Source: Auanema rhodensis (lineage: Eukaryota; Nematoda; Chromadorea; Rhabditida; Rhabditidae). From it: a DNA stretch of 64,000 nt. How positions within the stretch are numbered: the first letter of the stretch is position 1; the number at the start of each line of letters is the position of its first letter. Of the stretch, positions 44,101 through 58,669 are shown piece after piece. Location of the stretch: the NCBI GenBank assembly GCA_964057225.1, contig OZ059900.1, forward strand, positions 5,404,501-5,468,500, given 5' to 3'. Made by a program: the position numbers and the translations under genes. The notes under the pieces are model-generated. The model was not told where the DNA came from, did no database searches, and saw nothing but the letters and a program-made list of their open reading frames with translations.

Positions 44101-47100
44101 GCATGGTAGCCAGGACTTCCAATTTTATGTGAACAGTTAACTATACCACCTAAGTATCTAAAGAAAGTGATCTTGATTTGTAACTCGGTGCCCGTTAAAG
44201 ATAGAAAAATACTGTACATTTTAATGAATTCTCCATGGTCATATTAGTCTAAAAACACTATCTTATTGTGTTTGATGCATGGTAGCCAGGACTTCCAATT
44301 TTATGTGAACAGTTAACTATACCACCTAAGTATCTAAAAAAAGTGATCTTGATTTGTAACTCGGTGCCCGTTAAAGATAGAAAAATACTGTACATTTTAA
44401 TGAATTCTCCATGGTCATATTAGTCTAAAAACACTATCTTATTGTGTTTGATGCATGGTAGCCAGGACTTCCAATTTTATGTGAACAGTTAACTATACCA
44501 CCTAAGTATCCGAAGAAAGTGATCTTGATTTGTAACTTGGTGCCCGTTAAAAATAGAAGAATACTGTACATTTTAATGAATTCTCCATGGTCATATTAGT
44601 CTAAAAACACTATCTTATTGTGTTTGATGCATGGTAGCCAGGACTTCCAATTTTATGTGAACAGTTAACTATACCACCTAAGTATCTAAAGAAAGTGATC
44701 TTGATTTGTAACTCGGTGCCCGTTAAAGATAGAAAATTACTGTACATTTTAATGAATTCTCCATGGTCATATTAGTCTAAAAACACTATCTTATTGTGTT
44801 TGATGCATGGTAGCCAGGACTTCCAATTTTATGTGAAGAGTTAACTATAACACCTAAGTATCCGAAGAAAGTGATCTTGATTTGTAACTCGGTGCCCGTT
44901 AAAGATAGAAGAATACTGTACATTTTAATGAATTCTTCATGGTCATATTAGTCTAAAAACACTATCTTATTGTGTTTGATGCATGGTAGCCAGGACTTCC
45001 AATTTTATGTGAACAGTTAACTATACCACCTAAGTATCTAAAGAAAGTGATCTTGATTTGTAACTCGGTGCCTGTTAAAGATAGAAAAATACTGTACATT
45101 TTAATGAAAACTCCATGGTCATATTAGTCTAAAAACACTATCTTATTGTGTTTGATGCATGGTAGCCAGGACTTCCAATTTTATGTGAACAGTTAACTAT
45201 ACCACCTAAGTATCCGAAGAAAGTGATCTTGATTTGTAACTTGGTGCCCGTTAAAGATAGAAGAATACTGTACATTTTAATGAATTCTCCATGGTCATAT
45301 TAGTCTAAAAACACTATCTTATTGTGTTTGATGCATGGTAGCCAGGACTTCCAATTTTATGTGAAGAGTTAACTATACCACCTAAGTATCCGAAGAAAGT
45401 GATCTTGATTTGTAACTTGGTGCCCGTTAAAGATAGAAGAATACTGTACATTTTAATAAATTCTCCATGGTCATATTAGTCTAAAAACACTATCTTATTG
45501 TGTTTGATGCATGGTAGCCAGGACTTCCAATTTTATGTGAACAGTTAACTATACCACCTAAGTATCTAAAGAAAGTGATCTTGATTTGTAACTTGGTGCC
45601 CGTTAAAGATAGAAGAATACTGTACATTTTAATAAATTCTCCATGGTCATATTAGTCTAAAAACACTATCTTATTGTGTTTGATGCATGGTAGCCAGGAC
45701 TTCCAATTTTATGTGAACAGTTAACTATACCACCTAAGTATCTAAAGAAAGTGATCTTGATTTGTAACTCGGTGCCCGTTAAAGATAGAAGAATACTGTA
45801 CATTTTAATAAATTCTCCATGGCCATATTAGACTAAAAACACTATCTTATTGTGTTTGATGCATGGTAGCCAGGACTTCCAATTTTATGTGAACAGTTAA
45901 CTATACCACCTAAGTATCTAAAGAAAGTGATCTTGATTTGTAACTCGGTGCCCGTTAAAGATAGAAGAATACTGTACATTTTAATAAATTCTCCATGGCC
46001 ATATTAGACTAAAAACACTATCTTATTGTGTTTGATGCATGGTAGCCAGGACTTCCAATTTTATGTGAACAGTTAACTATACCACCTAAGTATCCGAAGA
46101 AAGTGATCTTGATTTGTAACTTGGTGCCCGTTAAAGATAGAAGAATACTGTACATTTTAATAAATTCTCCATGGCCATATTAGACTAAAAACACTATCTT
46201 ATTGTGTTTGATGCATGGTAGCCAGGACTTCCAATTTTATGTGAACAGTTAACTATACTACCTAAGTATCTAAAGAAAGTGATCTTGATTTGTAACTTGG
46301 TGCCCGTTAAAGATAGAAGAATACTGTACATTTTAATAAATTCTCCATGGCCATATTAGACTAAAAACACTATCTTATTGTGTTTGATGCATGGTAGCCA
46401 GGACTTCCAATTTTATGTGAACAGTTAACTATACCACCTAAGTATCCGAAGAAAGTGATCTTGATTTGTAACTTGGTGCCCGTTAAAGATAGAAGAATAC
46501 TGTACATTTTAATGAATTCTCCATGGTCATATTAGTCTAAAAACACTATCTTATTGTGTTTGATGCATGGTAGCCAGGACTTCCAATTTTATGTGAACAG
46601 TTAACTATACCACCTAAGTATCTAAAGAAAGTGATCTTGATTTGTAACTCGGTGCCCGTTAAAGATAGAAAAATACTGTACATTTTAATGAATTCTCCAT
46701 GGTCATATTAGTCTAAAAACACTATCTTATTGTGTTTGATGCATGGTAGCCAGGACTTCCAATTTTATGTGAACAGTTAACTATACCACCTAAGTATCTA
46801 AAGAAAGTGATCTTGATTTGTAACTCGGTGCCCGTTAAAGATAGAAAAATACTGTACATTTTAATGAATTCTCCATGGTCATATTAGTCTAAAAACACTA
46901 TCTTATTGTGTTTGATGCATGGTAGCCAGGACTTCCAATTTTATGTGAACAGTTAACTATACCACCTAAGTATCCGAAGAAAGTGATCTTGATTTGTAAC
47001 TTGGTGCCCGTTAAAAATAGGAGAATACTGTACATTTTAATGAATTCTCCATGGTCATATTAGTCTAAAAACACTATCTTATTGTGTTTGATGCATGGTA

Positions 47101-50100
47101 GCCAGGACTTCCAATTTTATGTGAACAGTTAACTATACCACCTAAGTATCTAAAGAAAGTGATCTTGATTTGTAACTCGGTGCCCGTTAAAGATAGAAAA
47201 ATACTGTACATTTTAATGAATTCTCCATGGTCATATTAGTCTAAAAACACTATCTTATTGTGTTTGATGCATGGTAGCCAGGACTTCCAATTTTATGTGA
47301 AGAGTTAACTATAACACCTAAGTATCCGAAGAAAGTGATCTTGATTTGTAACTCGGTGCCCGTTAAAGATAGAAGAATACTGTACATTTTAATGAATTCT
47401 TCATGGTCATATTAGTCTAAAAACACTAACTTAATGGGTTTGATGCATGGTAACCAAGACTTCCAATTTTATGTGAACAGTTAACTATACCACCTAAGTA
47501 TCCGAAGAAAGTGATCTTGATTTGTAACTCGGTGCCCGTTAAAGATAGAAGAATACTGTACATTTCAATGAATTTTCCATGGCCATATTAGTCTAAAAAC
47601 ACTATCTTATTGTGTTTGATGCATGGTAGCCAGGACTTCCAATTTTATGTGAACAGTTAACTATACCACCTAAGTATCTAAAGAAAGTGATCTTGATTTG
47701 TAACTCGGTGCCCGTTAAAGATAGAAGAATACTGTACATTTTAATGAATTCTCCATGGTCATATTAGTCTAAAAACACTATCTTATTGTGTTTGATGCAT
47801 GGTAGCCAGGACTTCCAATTTTATGTGAACAGTTAACTATACCACCTAAGTATCCGAAGAAAGTGATCTTGATTTGTAACTCGGTGCCCGTTAAAGATAG
47901 AAGAATACTGTACATTTTAATGAATTCTCCATGGTTATATTAGTCTAAAAACACTAACTTAATGGGTTTGATGCATGGTAACCAAGACTTCCAATTTTAT
48001 GTGAACAGTTAACTATACCACCTAAGTATCCGAAGAAAGTGATCTTGATTTGTAACTCGGTGCCCGTTAAAGATAGAAGAATACTGTACATTTTAATGAA
48101 TTTTCCATGGCCATATTAGTCTAAAAACACTATCTTATTGTGTTTGATGCATGGTAGCCAGGACTTCCAATTTTATGTGAACAGTTAACTATACCACCTA
48201 AGTATCTAAAGAAAGTGATCTTGATTTGTAACTCGGTGCCCGTTAAAGATAGAAGAATACTGTACATTTTAATAAATTCTCCATGGTCATATTAGTCTAA
48301 AAACACTATCTTATTGTGTTTGATGCATGGTAGCCAGGACTTCCAATTTTATGTGAACAGTTAACTATACCACCTAAGTATCCGAAGAAAGTGATCTTGA
48401 TTTGTAACTCGGTGCCCGTTAAAGATAGAAGAATACTGTACATTTTAATGAATTTTCCATGGCCATATTAGTCTAAAAACACTATCTTAATGTGTTTGAT
48501 GCATGGTAGCCAGGACTTCCAATTTTATGTGAACAGTTAACTATACCACCTAAGTATCTAAAGAAAGTGATCTTGATTTGTAACTCGGTGCCCGTTAAAG
48601 ATAGAAGAATACTGTACATTTTAATGAATTCTCCATGGTCATATTAGTCTAAAAACACTATCTTATTGTGTTTGATGCATGGTAGCCAGGACTTCCAATT
48701 TTATGTGAAGAGTTAACTATACCACCTAAGTATCCGAAGAAAGTGATCTTGATTTGTAACTCGGTGCCCGTTAAAGATAGAAGAATACTGTACATTTTAA
48801 TGAATTCTCCATGGTCATATTAGTCTAAAAACACTAACTTAATGGGTTTGATGCATGGTAACCAAGACTTCCAATTTTATGTGAACAGTTAACTATACCA
48901 CCTAAGTATCCGAAGAAAGTGATCTTGATTTGTAACTCGGTGCCCGTTAAAGATAGAAGAATATTGTACATTTTAATGAATTTTCCATGGCCATATTAGT
49001 CTAAAAACACTATCTTATTGTGTTTGATGCATGGTAGCCAGGACTTCCAATTTTATGTGAACAGTTAACTATACCACCTAAGTATCTAAAGAAAGTGATC
49101 TTGACTTGTAACTTGGTGCCCGTTAAAGATAGAAGAATACTGTACATTTTAATAAATTCTCCATGGTCATATTAGTCTAAAAACACTATCTTATTGTGTT
49201 TGATGCATGGTAGCCAGGACTTCCAATTTTATGTGAACAGTTAACTATACCACCTAAGTATCTAAAGAAAGTGATCTTGATTTGTAACTTGGTGCCCGTT
49301 AAAGATAGAAGAATACTGTACATTTTAATGAATTCTCCATGGTCATATTAGTCTAAAAACACTAACTTATTGTGTTTGATGCATGGTAGCCAGGACTTCC
49401 AATTTTATGTGAACAGTTAACTATACCACCTAAGTATCTAAAGAAAGTGATCTTGATTTGTAACTTGGTGCCCGTTAAAGATAGAAGAATACTGTACATT
49501 TTAATAAATTCTCCATGGTCATATTAGTCTAAAAACACTATCTTATTGTGTTTGATGCATGGTAGCCAGGACTTCCAATTTTATGTGAACAGTTAACTAT
49601 ACCACCTAAGTATCTAAAGAAAGTGATCTTGATTTGTAACTCGGTGCCCGTTAAAGATAGAAGAATACTGTACATTTTAATGAATTCTCCATGGTCATAT
49701 TAGTCTAAAAACACTAACTTAATGGGTTTGATGCATGGTAACCAAGACTTCCAATTTTATGTGAACAGTTAACTATACCACCTAAGTATCCGAAGAAAGT
49801 GATCTTGATTTGTAACTCGGTGCCCGTTAAAGTTAGAAGAATACTGTACATTTTAATGAATTCTCCATGGCCATATTAGTCTAAAAACACTATCTTATTG
49901 TGTTTGATGCATGGTAGCCAGGACTTCCAATTTTATGTGAACAGTTAACTATACCACCTAAGTATCTAAAGAAAGTGATCTTGATTTGTAACTTGGTGCC
50001 CGTTTAAGATAGAAGAATACTGTACATTTTAATAAATTCTCCATGGTCATATTAGTCTAAAAACACTATCTTATTGTGTTTGATGCATGGTAGCCAGGAC

Positions 50101-53100
50101 TTCCAATTTTATGTGAACAGTTAACTATACCACCTAAGTATCTAAAGAAAGTGATCTTGATTTGTAACTTGGTGCCCGTTAAAGATAGAAGAATACTGTA
50201 CATTTTAATAAATTCTCCATGGTCATATTAGTCTAAAAACACTATCTTATTGTGTTTGATGCATGGTAGCCAGGACTTCCAATTTTATGTGAACAGTTAA
50301 CTATACCACCTAAGTATCTAAAGAAAGAGATCTTGATTTGTAACTTGGTGCCCGTTAAAGATAGAAGAATACTGTACATTTTAATAAATTCTCCATGGCC
50401 ATATTAGTCTAAAAACACTATCTTATTGTGTTTGATGCATGGTAGCCAGGACTTCCAATTTTATGTGAACAGTTAACTATACCACCTAAGTATCTAAAGA
50501 AAGTGATCTTGATTTGTAACTTGGTGCCCGTTAAAGATAGAAGAATACTGTACATTTTAATAAATTCTCCATGGTCATATTAGTCTAAAAACACTATCTT
50601 ATTGTGTTTGATGCATGGTAGCCAGGACTTCCAATTTTATGTGAACAGTTAACTATACTACCTAAGTATCTAAAGAAAGTGATCTTGATTTGTAACTTGG
50701 TGCCCGTTAAAGATAGAAGAATACTGTACATTTTAATAAATTCTCCATGGTCATATTAGTCTAAAAACACTATCTTATTGTGTTTGATGCATGGTAGCCA
50801 GGACTTCCAATTTTATGTGAACAGTTAACTATACCACCTAAGTATCTAAAGAAAGTGATCTTGATTTGTAACTTGGTGCCCGTTAAAGATAGAAGAATAC
50901 TGTACATTTTAATAAATTCTCCATGGTCATATTAGTCTAAAAACACTATCTTATTGTGTTTGATGCATGGTAGCCAGGACTTCCAATTTTATGTGAACAG
51001 TTAACTATACTACCTAAGTATCTAAAGAAAGTGATCTTGATTTGTAACTTGGTGCCCGTTAAAGATAGAAGAATACTGTACATTTTAATAAATTCTCCAT
51101 GGTCATATTAGTCTAAAAACACTATCTTATTGTGTTTGATGCATGGTAGCCAGGACTTCCAATTTTATGTGAACAGTTAACTATACCACCTAAGTATCTA
51201 AAGAAAGTGATCTTGATTTGTAACTTGGTGCCCGTTACAGATAGAAGAATACTGTACATTTTAATAAATTCTCCATGGTCATATTAGTCTAAAAACACTA
51301 TCTTATTGTGTTTGATGCATGGTAGCCAGGACTTCCAATTTTATGTGAACAGTTAACTATACCACCTAAGTATCTAAAGAAAGTGATCTTGATTTGTAAC
51401 TTGGTGCCCGTTAAAGATAGAAGAATACTGTACATTTTAATAAATTCTCCATGGTCATATTAGTCTAAAAACACTATCTTATTGTGTTTGATGCATGGTA
51501 GCCAGGACTTCCAATTTTATGTGAACAGTTAACTATACTACCTAAGTATCTAAAGAAAGTGATCTTGATTTGTAACTTGGTGCCCGTTAAAGATAGAAGA
51601 ATACTGTACATTTTAATAAATTCTCCATGGTCATATTAGTCTAAAAACACTATCTTATTGTGTTTGATGCATGGTAGCCAGGACTTCCAATTTTATGTGA
51701 ACAGTTAACTATACCACCTAAGTATCTAAAGAAAGTGATCTTGATTTGTAACTTGGTGCCCGTTAAAGATAGAAGAATACTGTACATTTTAATAAATTCT
51801 CCATGGTCATATTAGTCTAAAAACACTATCTTATTGTGTTTGATGCATGGTAGCCAGGACTTCCAATTTTATGTGAACAGTTAACTATACCACCTAAGTA
51901 TCTAAAGAAAGTGATCTTGATTTGTAACTTGGTGCCCGTTAAAGATAGAAGAATACTGTACATTTTAATAAATTCTCCATGGCCATATTAGTCTAAAAAC
52001 ACTATCTTATTGTGTTTGATGCATGGTAGCCAGGACTTCCAATTTTATGTGAACAGTTAACTATACCACCTAAGTATCTAAAGAAAGTGATCTTGATTTG
52101 TAACTTGGTGCCCGTTAAAGATAGAAGAATACTGTACATTTTAATAAATTCTCCATGGTCATATTAGTCTAAAAACACTATCTTATTGTGTTTGATGCAT
52201 GGTAGCCAGGACTTCCAATTTTATGTGAACAGTTAACTATACTACCTAAGTATCTAAAGAAAGTGATCTTGATTTGTAACTTGGTGCCCGTTAAAGATAG
52301 AAGAATACTGTACATTTTAATAAATTCTCCATGGTCATATTAGTCTAAAAACACTATCTTATTGTGTTTGATGCATGGTAGCCAGGACTTCCAATTTTAT
52401 GTGAACAGTTAACTATACCACCTAAGTATCTAAAGAAAGTGATCTTGATTTGTAACTTGGTGCCCGTTAAAGATAGAAGAATACTGTACATTTTAATAAA
52501 TTCTCCATGGTCATATTAGTCTAAAAACACTATCTTATTGTGTTTGATGCATGGTAGCCAGGACTTCCAATTTTATGTGAACAGTTAACTATACTACCTA
52601 AGTATCTAAAGAAAGTGATCTTGATTTGTAACTTGGTGCCCGTTAAAGATAGAAGAATACTGTACATTTTAATAAATTCTCCATGGTCATATTAGTCTAA
52701 AAACACTATCTTATTGTGTTTGATGCATGGTAGCCAGGACTTCCAATTTTATGTGAACAGTTAACTATACCACCTAAGTATCTAAAGAAAGTGATCTTGA
52801 TTTGTAACTTAGTGCCCGTTACAGATAGAAGAATACTGTACATTTAAATAAATTCTCCATGGTCATATTAGTCTAAAAACACTATCTTATTGTGTTTGAT
52901 GCATGGTAGCCAGGACTTCCAATTTTATGTGAACAGTTAACTATACCACCTAAGTATCTAAAGAAAGTGATCTTGATTTGTAACTTGGTGCCCGTTAAAG
53001 ATAGAAGAATACTGTACATTTTAATAAATTCTCCATGGTCATATTAGTCTAAAAACACTATCTTATTGTGTTTGATGCATGGTAGCCAGGACTTCCAATT

Positions 53101-53333
53101 TTATGTGAACAGTTAACTATACCACCTAAGTATCTAAAGAAAGTGATCTTGATTTGTAACTTGGTGCCCGTTAAAGATAGAAGAATACTGTACATTTTAA
53201 TAAATTCTCCATGGTCATATTAGTCTAAAAACACTATCTTATTGTGTTTGATGCATGGTAGCCAGGACTTCCAATTTTATGTGAACAGTTAACTATACCA
53301 CCTAAGTATCTAAAGAAAGTGATCTTGATTTGT
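41190..53333. repeat. Diverse haplotype-B satellite block
   Basis: Mostly haplotype-B monomers with many minor variants (GAATATTG, AGAAAAATAC, TTAGACTAAA, GTTAAAAATAG) and isolated A monomers near 41265, 47427, 47953, 48835 and 49729. Rare markers show internal segmental duplication: GCCTGTTAAAG plus AATGAAAACTCC recurs 1936 bp apart (43134 and 45070), and CTATAACACC recurs 2464 bp apart. From about 49.1 to 53.3 kb the AACTTGG/AATAAA subtype dominates. Confidence 0.85.
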
Positions 53334-55093
53334 AACTCGGTGCCCGTTAAAGTTAGAAGAATACTGTACATTTTAATGAATTCTCCATGGCCATATTAGT
53401 CTAAAAACACTATCTTATTGTGTTTGATGCATGGTAGCCAGGACTTCCAATTTTATGTGAACAGTTAACTATACCACCTAAGTATCCGAAGAAAGTGATC
53501 TTGATTTGTAACTCGGTGCCCGTTAAAGTTAGAAGAATACTGTACATTTTAATGAATTCTCCATGGCCATATTAGTCTAAAAACACTATCTTATTGTGTT
53601 TGATGCATGGTAGCCAGGACTTCCAATTTTATGTGAACAGTTAGCTATACCACCTAAGTATCCGAAGAAAGTGATCTTGATTTGTAACTCGGTGCCCGTT
53701 AAAGTTAGAAGAATACTGTACATTTTAATGAATTCTCCATGGCCATATTAGTCTAAAAACACTATCTTATTGTGTTTGATGCATGGTAGCCAGGACTTCC
53801 AATTTTATGTGAACAGTTAGCTATACCACCTAAGTATCCGAAGAAAGTGATCTTGATTTGTAACTCGGTGCCCGTTAAAGTTAGAAGAATACTGTACATT
53901 TTAATGAATTCTCCATGGCCATATTAGTCTAAAAACACTATCTTATTGTGTTTGATGCATGGTAGCCAGGACTTCCAATTTTATGTGAACAGTTAGCTAT
54001 ACCACCTAAGTATCTAAAGAAAGTGATCTTGATTTGTAACTCGGTGCCCGTTAAAGTTAGAAGAATACTGTACATTTTAATGAATTCTCCATGGCCATAT
54101 TAGTCTAAAAACACTATCTTATTGTGTTTGATGCATGGTAGCCAGGACTTCCAATTTTATGTGAACAGTTAACTATACCACCTAAGTATCCGAAGAAAGT
54201 GATCTTGATTTGTAACTCGGTGCCCGTTAAAGTTAGAAGAATACTGTACATTTTAATGAATTCTCCATGGCCATATTAGTCTAAAAACACTATCTTATTG
54301 TGTTTGATGCATGGTAGCCAGGACTTCCAATTTTATGTGAACAGTTAGCTATACCACCTAAGTATCCGAAGAAAGTGATCTTGATTTGTAACTCGGTGCC
54401 CGTTAAAGTTAGAAGAATACTGTACATTTTAATGAATTCTCCATGGCCATATTAGTCTAAAAACACTATCTTATTGTGTTTGATGCATGGTAGCCAGGAC
54501 TTCCAATTTTATGTGAACAGTTAGCTATACCACCTAAGTATCCGAAGAAAGTGATCTTGATTTGTAACTCGGTGCCCGTTAAAGTTAGAAGAATACTGTA
54601 CATTTTAATGAATTCTCCATGGCCATATTAGTCTAAAAACACTATCTTATTGTGTTTGATGCATGGTAGCCAGGACTTCCAATTTTATGTGAACAGTTAG
54701 CTATACCACCTAAGTATCTAAAGAAAGTGATCTTGATTTGTAACTCGGTGCCCGTTAAAGTTAGAAGAATACTGTACATTTTAATGAATTCTCCATGGCC
54801 ATATTAGTCTAAAAACACTATCTTATTGTGTTTGATGCATGGTAGCCAGAACTTCCAATTTTATGTGAACAGTTAGCTATACCACCTAAGTATCCGAAGA
54901 AAGTGATCTTGATTTGTAACTCGGTGCCCGTTAAAGTTAGAAGAATACTGTACATTTTAATGAATTCTCCATGGTCATATTAGTCTAAAAACACTATCTT
55001 ATTGTGTTTGATGCATGGTAGCCAGGACTTCCAATTTTATGTGAACAGTTAACTATACCACCTAAGTATCTAAAGAAAGTGATCTTGATTTGT
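53334..55093. repeat. Satellite subtype block AAAGTTAG (10 monomers)
   Basis: Ten consecutive monomers carry AAAGTTAGAAG at positions 16-26. Most also have CCATGGCCAT and CAGTTAGCTATACC. Outside this block the AAAGTTAG form occurs only sporadically (29.2-31.5 kb, 49.83 kb, 55.29-55.8 kb and 57.75 kb), so this is a local amplification of one variant. Confidence 0.9.
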
Positions 55094-58000
55094 AACTCGG
55101 TGCCCGTTAAAGATAGAAGAATACTGTACATTTTAATAAATTCTCCATGGCCATCTTAGACTAAAAACACTATCTTATTGTGTTTGATGCATGGTAGCCA
55201 GGACTTCCAATTTTATGTGAACAGTTAGCTATACCACCTAAGTATCCGAAGAAAGTGATCTTGATTTGTAACTCGGTGCCCGTTAAAGTTAGAAAAATAC
55301 TGTACATTTTAATGAATTCTCCATGGTCATATTAGTCTAAAAACACTATCTTATTGTGTTTGATGCATGGTAGCCAGGACTTCCAATTTTATGTGAACAG
55401 TTAGCTATACCACCTAAGTATCCGAAGAAAGTGATCTTGATTTGTAACTCGGTGCCCGTTAAAGTTAGAAGAATACTGTACATTTTAATGAATTCTCCAT
55501 GGTCATATTAGTCTAAAAACACTATCTTATTGTGTTTGATGCATGGTAGCCAGGACTTCCAATTTTATGTGAACAGTTAACTATACCACCTAAGTATCTA
55601 AAGAAAGTGATCTTGATTTGTAACTCGGTGCCCGTTAAAGATAGAAGAATACTGTACATTTTAATAAATTCTCCATGGCCATCTTAGACTAAAAACACTA
55701 TCTTATTGTGTTTGATGCATGGTAGCCAGGACTTCCAATTTTATGTGAACAGTTAGCTATACCACCTAAGTATCCGAAGAAAGTGATCTTGATTTGTAAC
55801 TCGGTGCCCGTTAAAGTTAGAAAAATACTGTACATTTTAATGAATTCTCCATGGTCATATTAGTCTAAAAACACTATCTTATTGTGTTTGATGCATGGTA
55901 GCCAGGACTTCCAATTTTATGTGAACAGTTAACTATACCACCTAAGTATCTAAAGAAAGTGATCTTGATTTGTAACTTGGTGCCCGTTAAAGATAGAAGA
56001 ATACTGTACATTTTAATAAATTCTCCATGGTCATATTAGTCTAAAAACACTATCTTATTGTGTTTGATGCATGGTAGCCAGGACTTCCAATTTTATGTGA
56101 ACAGTTAACTATACCACCTAAGTATCCGAAGAAAGTGATCTTGATTTGTAACTTGGTGCCCGTTAAAAATAGAAGAATACTGTACATTTTAATGAATTCT
56201 CCATGGTCATATTAGTCTAAAAACACTATCTTATTGTGTTTGATGCATGGTAGCCAGGACTTCCAATTTTATGTGAACAGTTAACTATACCACCTAAGTA
56301 TCCGAAGAAAGTGATCTTGATTTGTAACTCGGTGCCCGTTAAAGATAGAAAAATACTGTACATTTTAATGAATTCTCCATGGTCATATTAGTCTAAAAAC
56401 ACTATCTTATTGTGTTTGATGCATGGTAGCCAGGACTTCCAATTTTATGTGAAGAGTTAACTATAACACCTAAGTATCCGAAGAAAGTGATCTTGATTTG
56501 TAACTCGGTGCCCGTTAAAGATAGAAGAATACTGTACATTTTAATGAATTCTTCATGGTCATATTAGTCTAAAAACACTAACTTAATGGGTTTGATGCAT
56601 GGTAACCAAGACTTCCAATTTTATGTGAACAGTTAACTATACCACCTAAGTATCCGAAGAAAGTGATCTTGATTTGTAACTCGGTGCCCGTTAAAGATAG
56701 AAGAATACTGTACATTTTAATGAATTTTCCATGGCCATATTAGTCTAAAAACACTATCTTATTGTGTTTGATGCATGGTAGCCAGGACTTCCAATTTTAT
56801 GTGAACAGTTAACTATACCACCTAAGTATCTAAAGAAAGTGATCTTGATTTGTAACTCGGTGCCCGTTAAAGATAGAAGAATACTGTACATTTTAATAAA
56901 TTCTCCATGGTCATATTAGTCTAAAAACACTATCTTATTGTGTTTGATGCATGGTAGCCAGGACTTCCAATTTTATGTGAACAGTTAACTATACCACCTA
57001 AGTATCCGAAGAAAGTGATCTTGATTTGTAACTCGGTGCCCGTTAAAGATAGAAGAATACTGTACATTTTAATGAATTTTCCATGGCCATATTAGTCTAA
57101 AAACACTATCTTAATGTGTTTGATGCATGGTAGCCAGGACTTCCAATTTTATGTGAACAGTTAACTATACCACCTAAGTATCTAAAGAAAGTGATCTTGA
57201 TTTGTAACTCGGTGCCCGTTAAAGATAGAAGAATACTGTACATTTTAATGAATTCTCCATGGTCATATTAGTCTAAAAACACTATCTTATTGTGTTTGAT
57301 GCATGGTAGCCAGGACTTCCAATTTTATGTGAAGAGTTAACTATACCACCTAAGTATCCGAAGAAAGTGATCTTGATTTGTAACTCGGTGCCCGTTAAAG
57401 ATAGAAGAATACTGTACATTTTAATGAATTCTCCATGGTCATATTAGTCTAAAAACACTAACTTAATGGGTTTGATGCATGGTAACCAAGACTTCCAATT
57501 TTATGTGAACAGTTAACTATACCACCTAAGTATCCGAAGAAAGTGATCTTGATTTGTAACTCGGTGCCCGTTAAAGATAGAAGAATACTGTACATTTTAA
57601 TAAATTCTCCATGGCCATCTTAGACTAAAAACACTATCTTATTGTGTTTGATGCATGGTAGCCAGGACTTCCAATTTTATGTGAACAGTTAGCTATACCA
57701 CCTAAGTATCCGAAGAAAGTGATCTTGATTTGTAACTCGGTGCCCGTTAAAGTTAGAAAAATACTGTACATTTTAATGAATTCTCCATGGTCATATTAGT
57801 CTAAAAACACTATCTTATTGTGTTTGATGCATGGTAGCCAGGACTTCCAATTTTATGTGAACAGTTAACTATACCACCTAAGTATCTAAAGAAAGTGATC
57901 TTGATTTGTAACTCGGTGCCCGTTAAAGATAGAAAAATACTGTACATTTTAATGAATTCTCCATGGTCATATTAGTCTAAAAACACTATCTTATTGTGTT

Positions 58001-58613
58001 TGATGCATGGTAGCCAGGACTTCCAATTTTATGTGAACAGTTAACTATACCACCTAAGTATCTAAAGAAAGTGATCTTGATTTGTAACTTGGTGCCCGTT
58101 AAAGATAGAAGAATACTGTACATTTTAATAAATTCTCCATGGTCATATTAGTCTAAAAACACTATCTTATTGTGTTTGATGCATGGTAGCCAGGACTTCC
58201 AATTTTATGTGAACAGTTAACTATACCACCTAAGTATCCGAAGAAAGTGATCTTGATTTGTAACTTGGTGCCCGTTAAAAATAGAAGAATACTGTACATT
58301 TTAATGAATTCTCCATGGTCATATTAGTCTAAAAACACTATCTTATTGTGTTTGATGCATGGTAGCCAGGACTTCCAATTTTATGTGAACAGTTAACTAT
58401 ACCACCTAAGTATCTAAAGAAAGTGATCTTGATTTGTAACTCGGTGCCCGTTAAAGATAGAAAAATACTGTACATTTTAATGAATTCTCCATGGTCATAT
58501 TAGTCTAAAAACACTATCTTATTGTGTTTGATGCATGGTAGCCAGGACTTCCAATTTTATGTGAAGAGTTAACTATAACACCTAAGTATCCGAAGAAAGT
58601 GATCTTGATTTGT

Positions 58614-58669
58614 AACTCGGTGCCCGTTAAAGATAGAAGAATACTGTACATTTTAATGAATTCTTCATG
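58614..58669. repeat. Truncated terminal satellite monomer at the transposon junction
   Basis: The last satellite unit matches the consensus for positions 1-56 and ends at ...GAATTCTTCATG. The next expected base is G of GGTCATATTAG, but unrelated sequence starts at 58670. The same monomer variant, preceded by CTATAACACC exactly 100 bp upstream, exists uninterrupted at 44941, 47405 and 56557, giving three empty-site equivalents. Bases 58664-58669 (TTCATG) are the predicted 6-bp target-site duplication. Confidence 0.9.

Larger units (their letters stand above)
1..58669. repeat. 176-bp tandem satellite array (333 monomers plus a partial one)
   Basis: A single head-to-tail array with monomer starts at 1, 177, 353 and so on (starting AACTCGGTGCCCG). 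It continues past the left edge of the window. The start of the last partial monomer (58614) equals 333 x 176 plus a net 5 bp, explained by two 1-bp deletions (near 21085 and 21964) and one 7-bp insertion (36317-36323). All monomers face the same way. Consensus GC is about 33%. Variation is nearly all substitutions at recurrent sites, so copies share variants in blocks, the sign of unequal exchange or conversion. No frame stays open across a monomer, and I saw no tRNA, telomere repeat or embedded transposon before 58670. Whether the family is centromeric, heterochromatic or subtelomeric cannot be judged from this window. Confidence 0.99.

Noticed and set aside
1-58669. CRISPR-like array
   Set aside because: Repeats are 176 bp and directly abutting, with no unique spacers.
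1-58669. Centromere protein-B box or telomeric repeat within the monomer
   Set aside because: No TTCG...CGGG-type box and no TTAGGC runs are visible in the consensus. A centromeric role is not supported by sequence alone.
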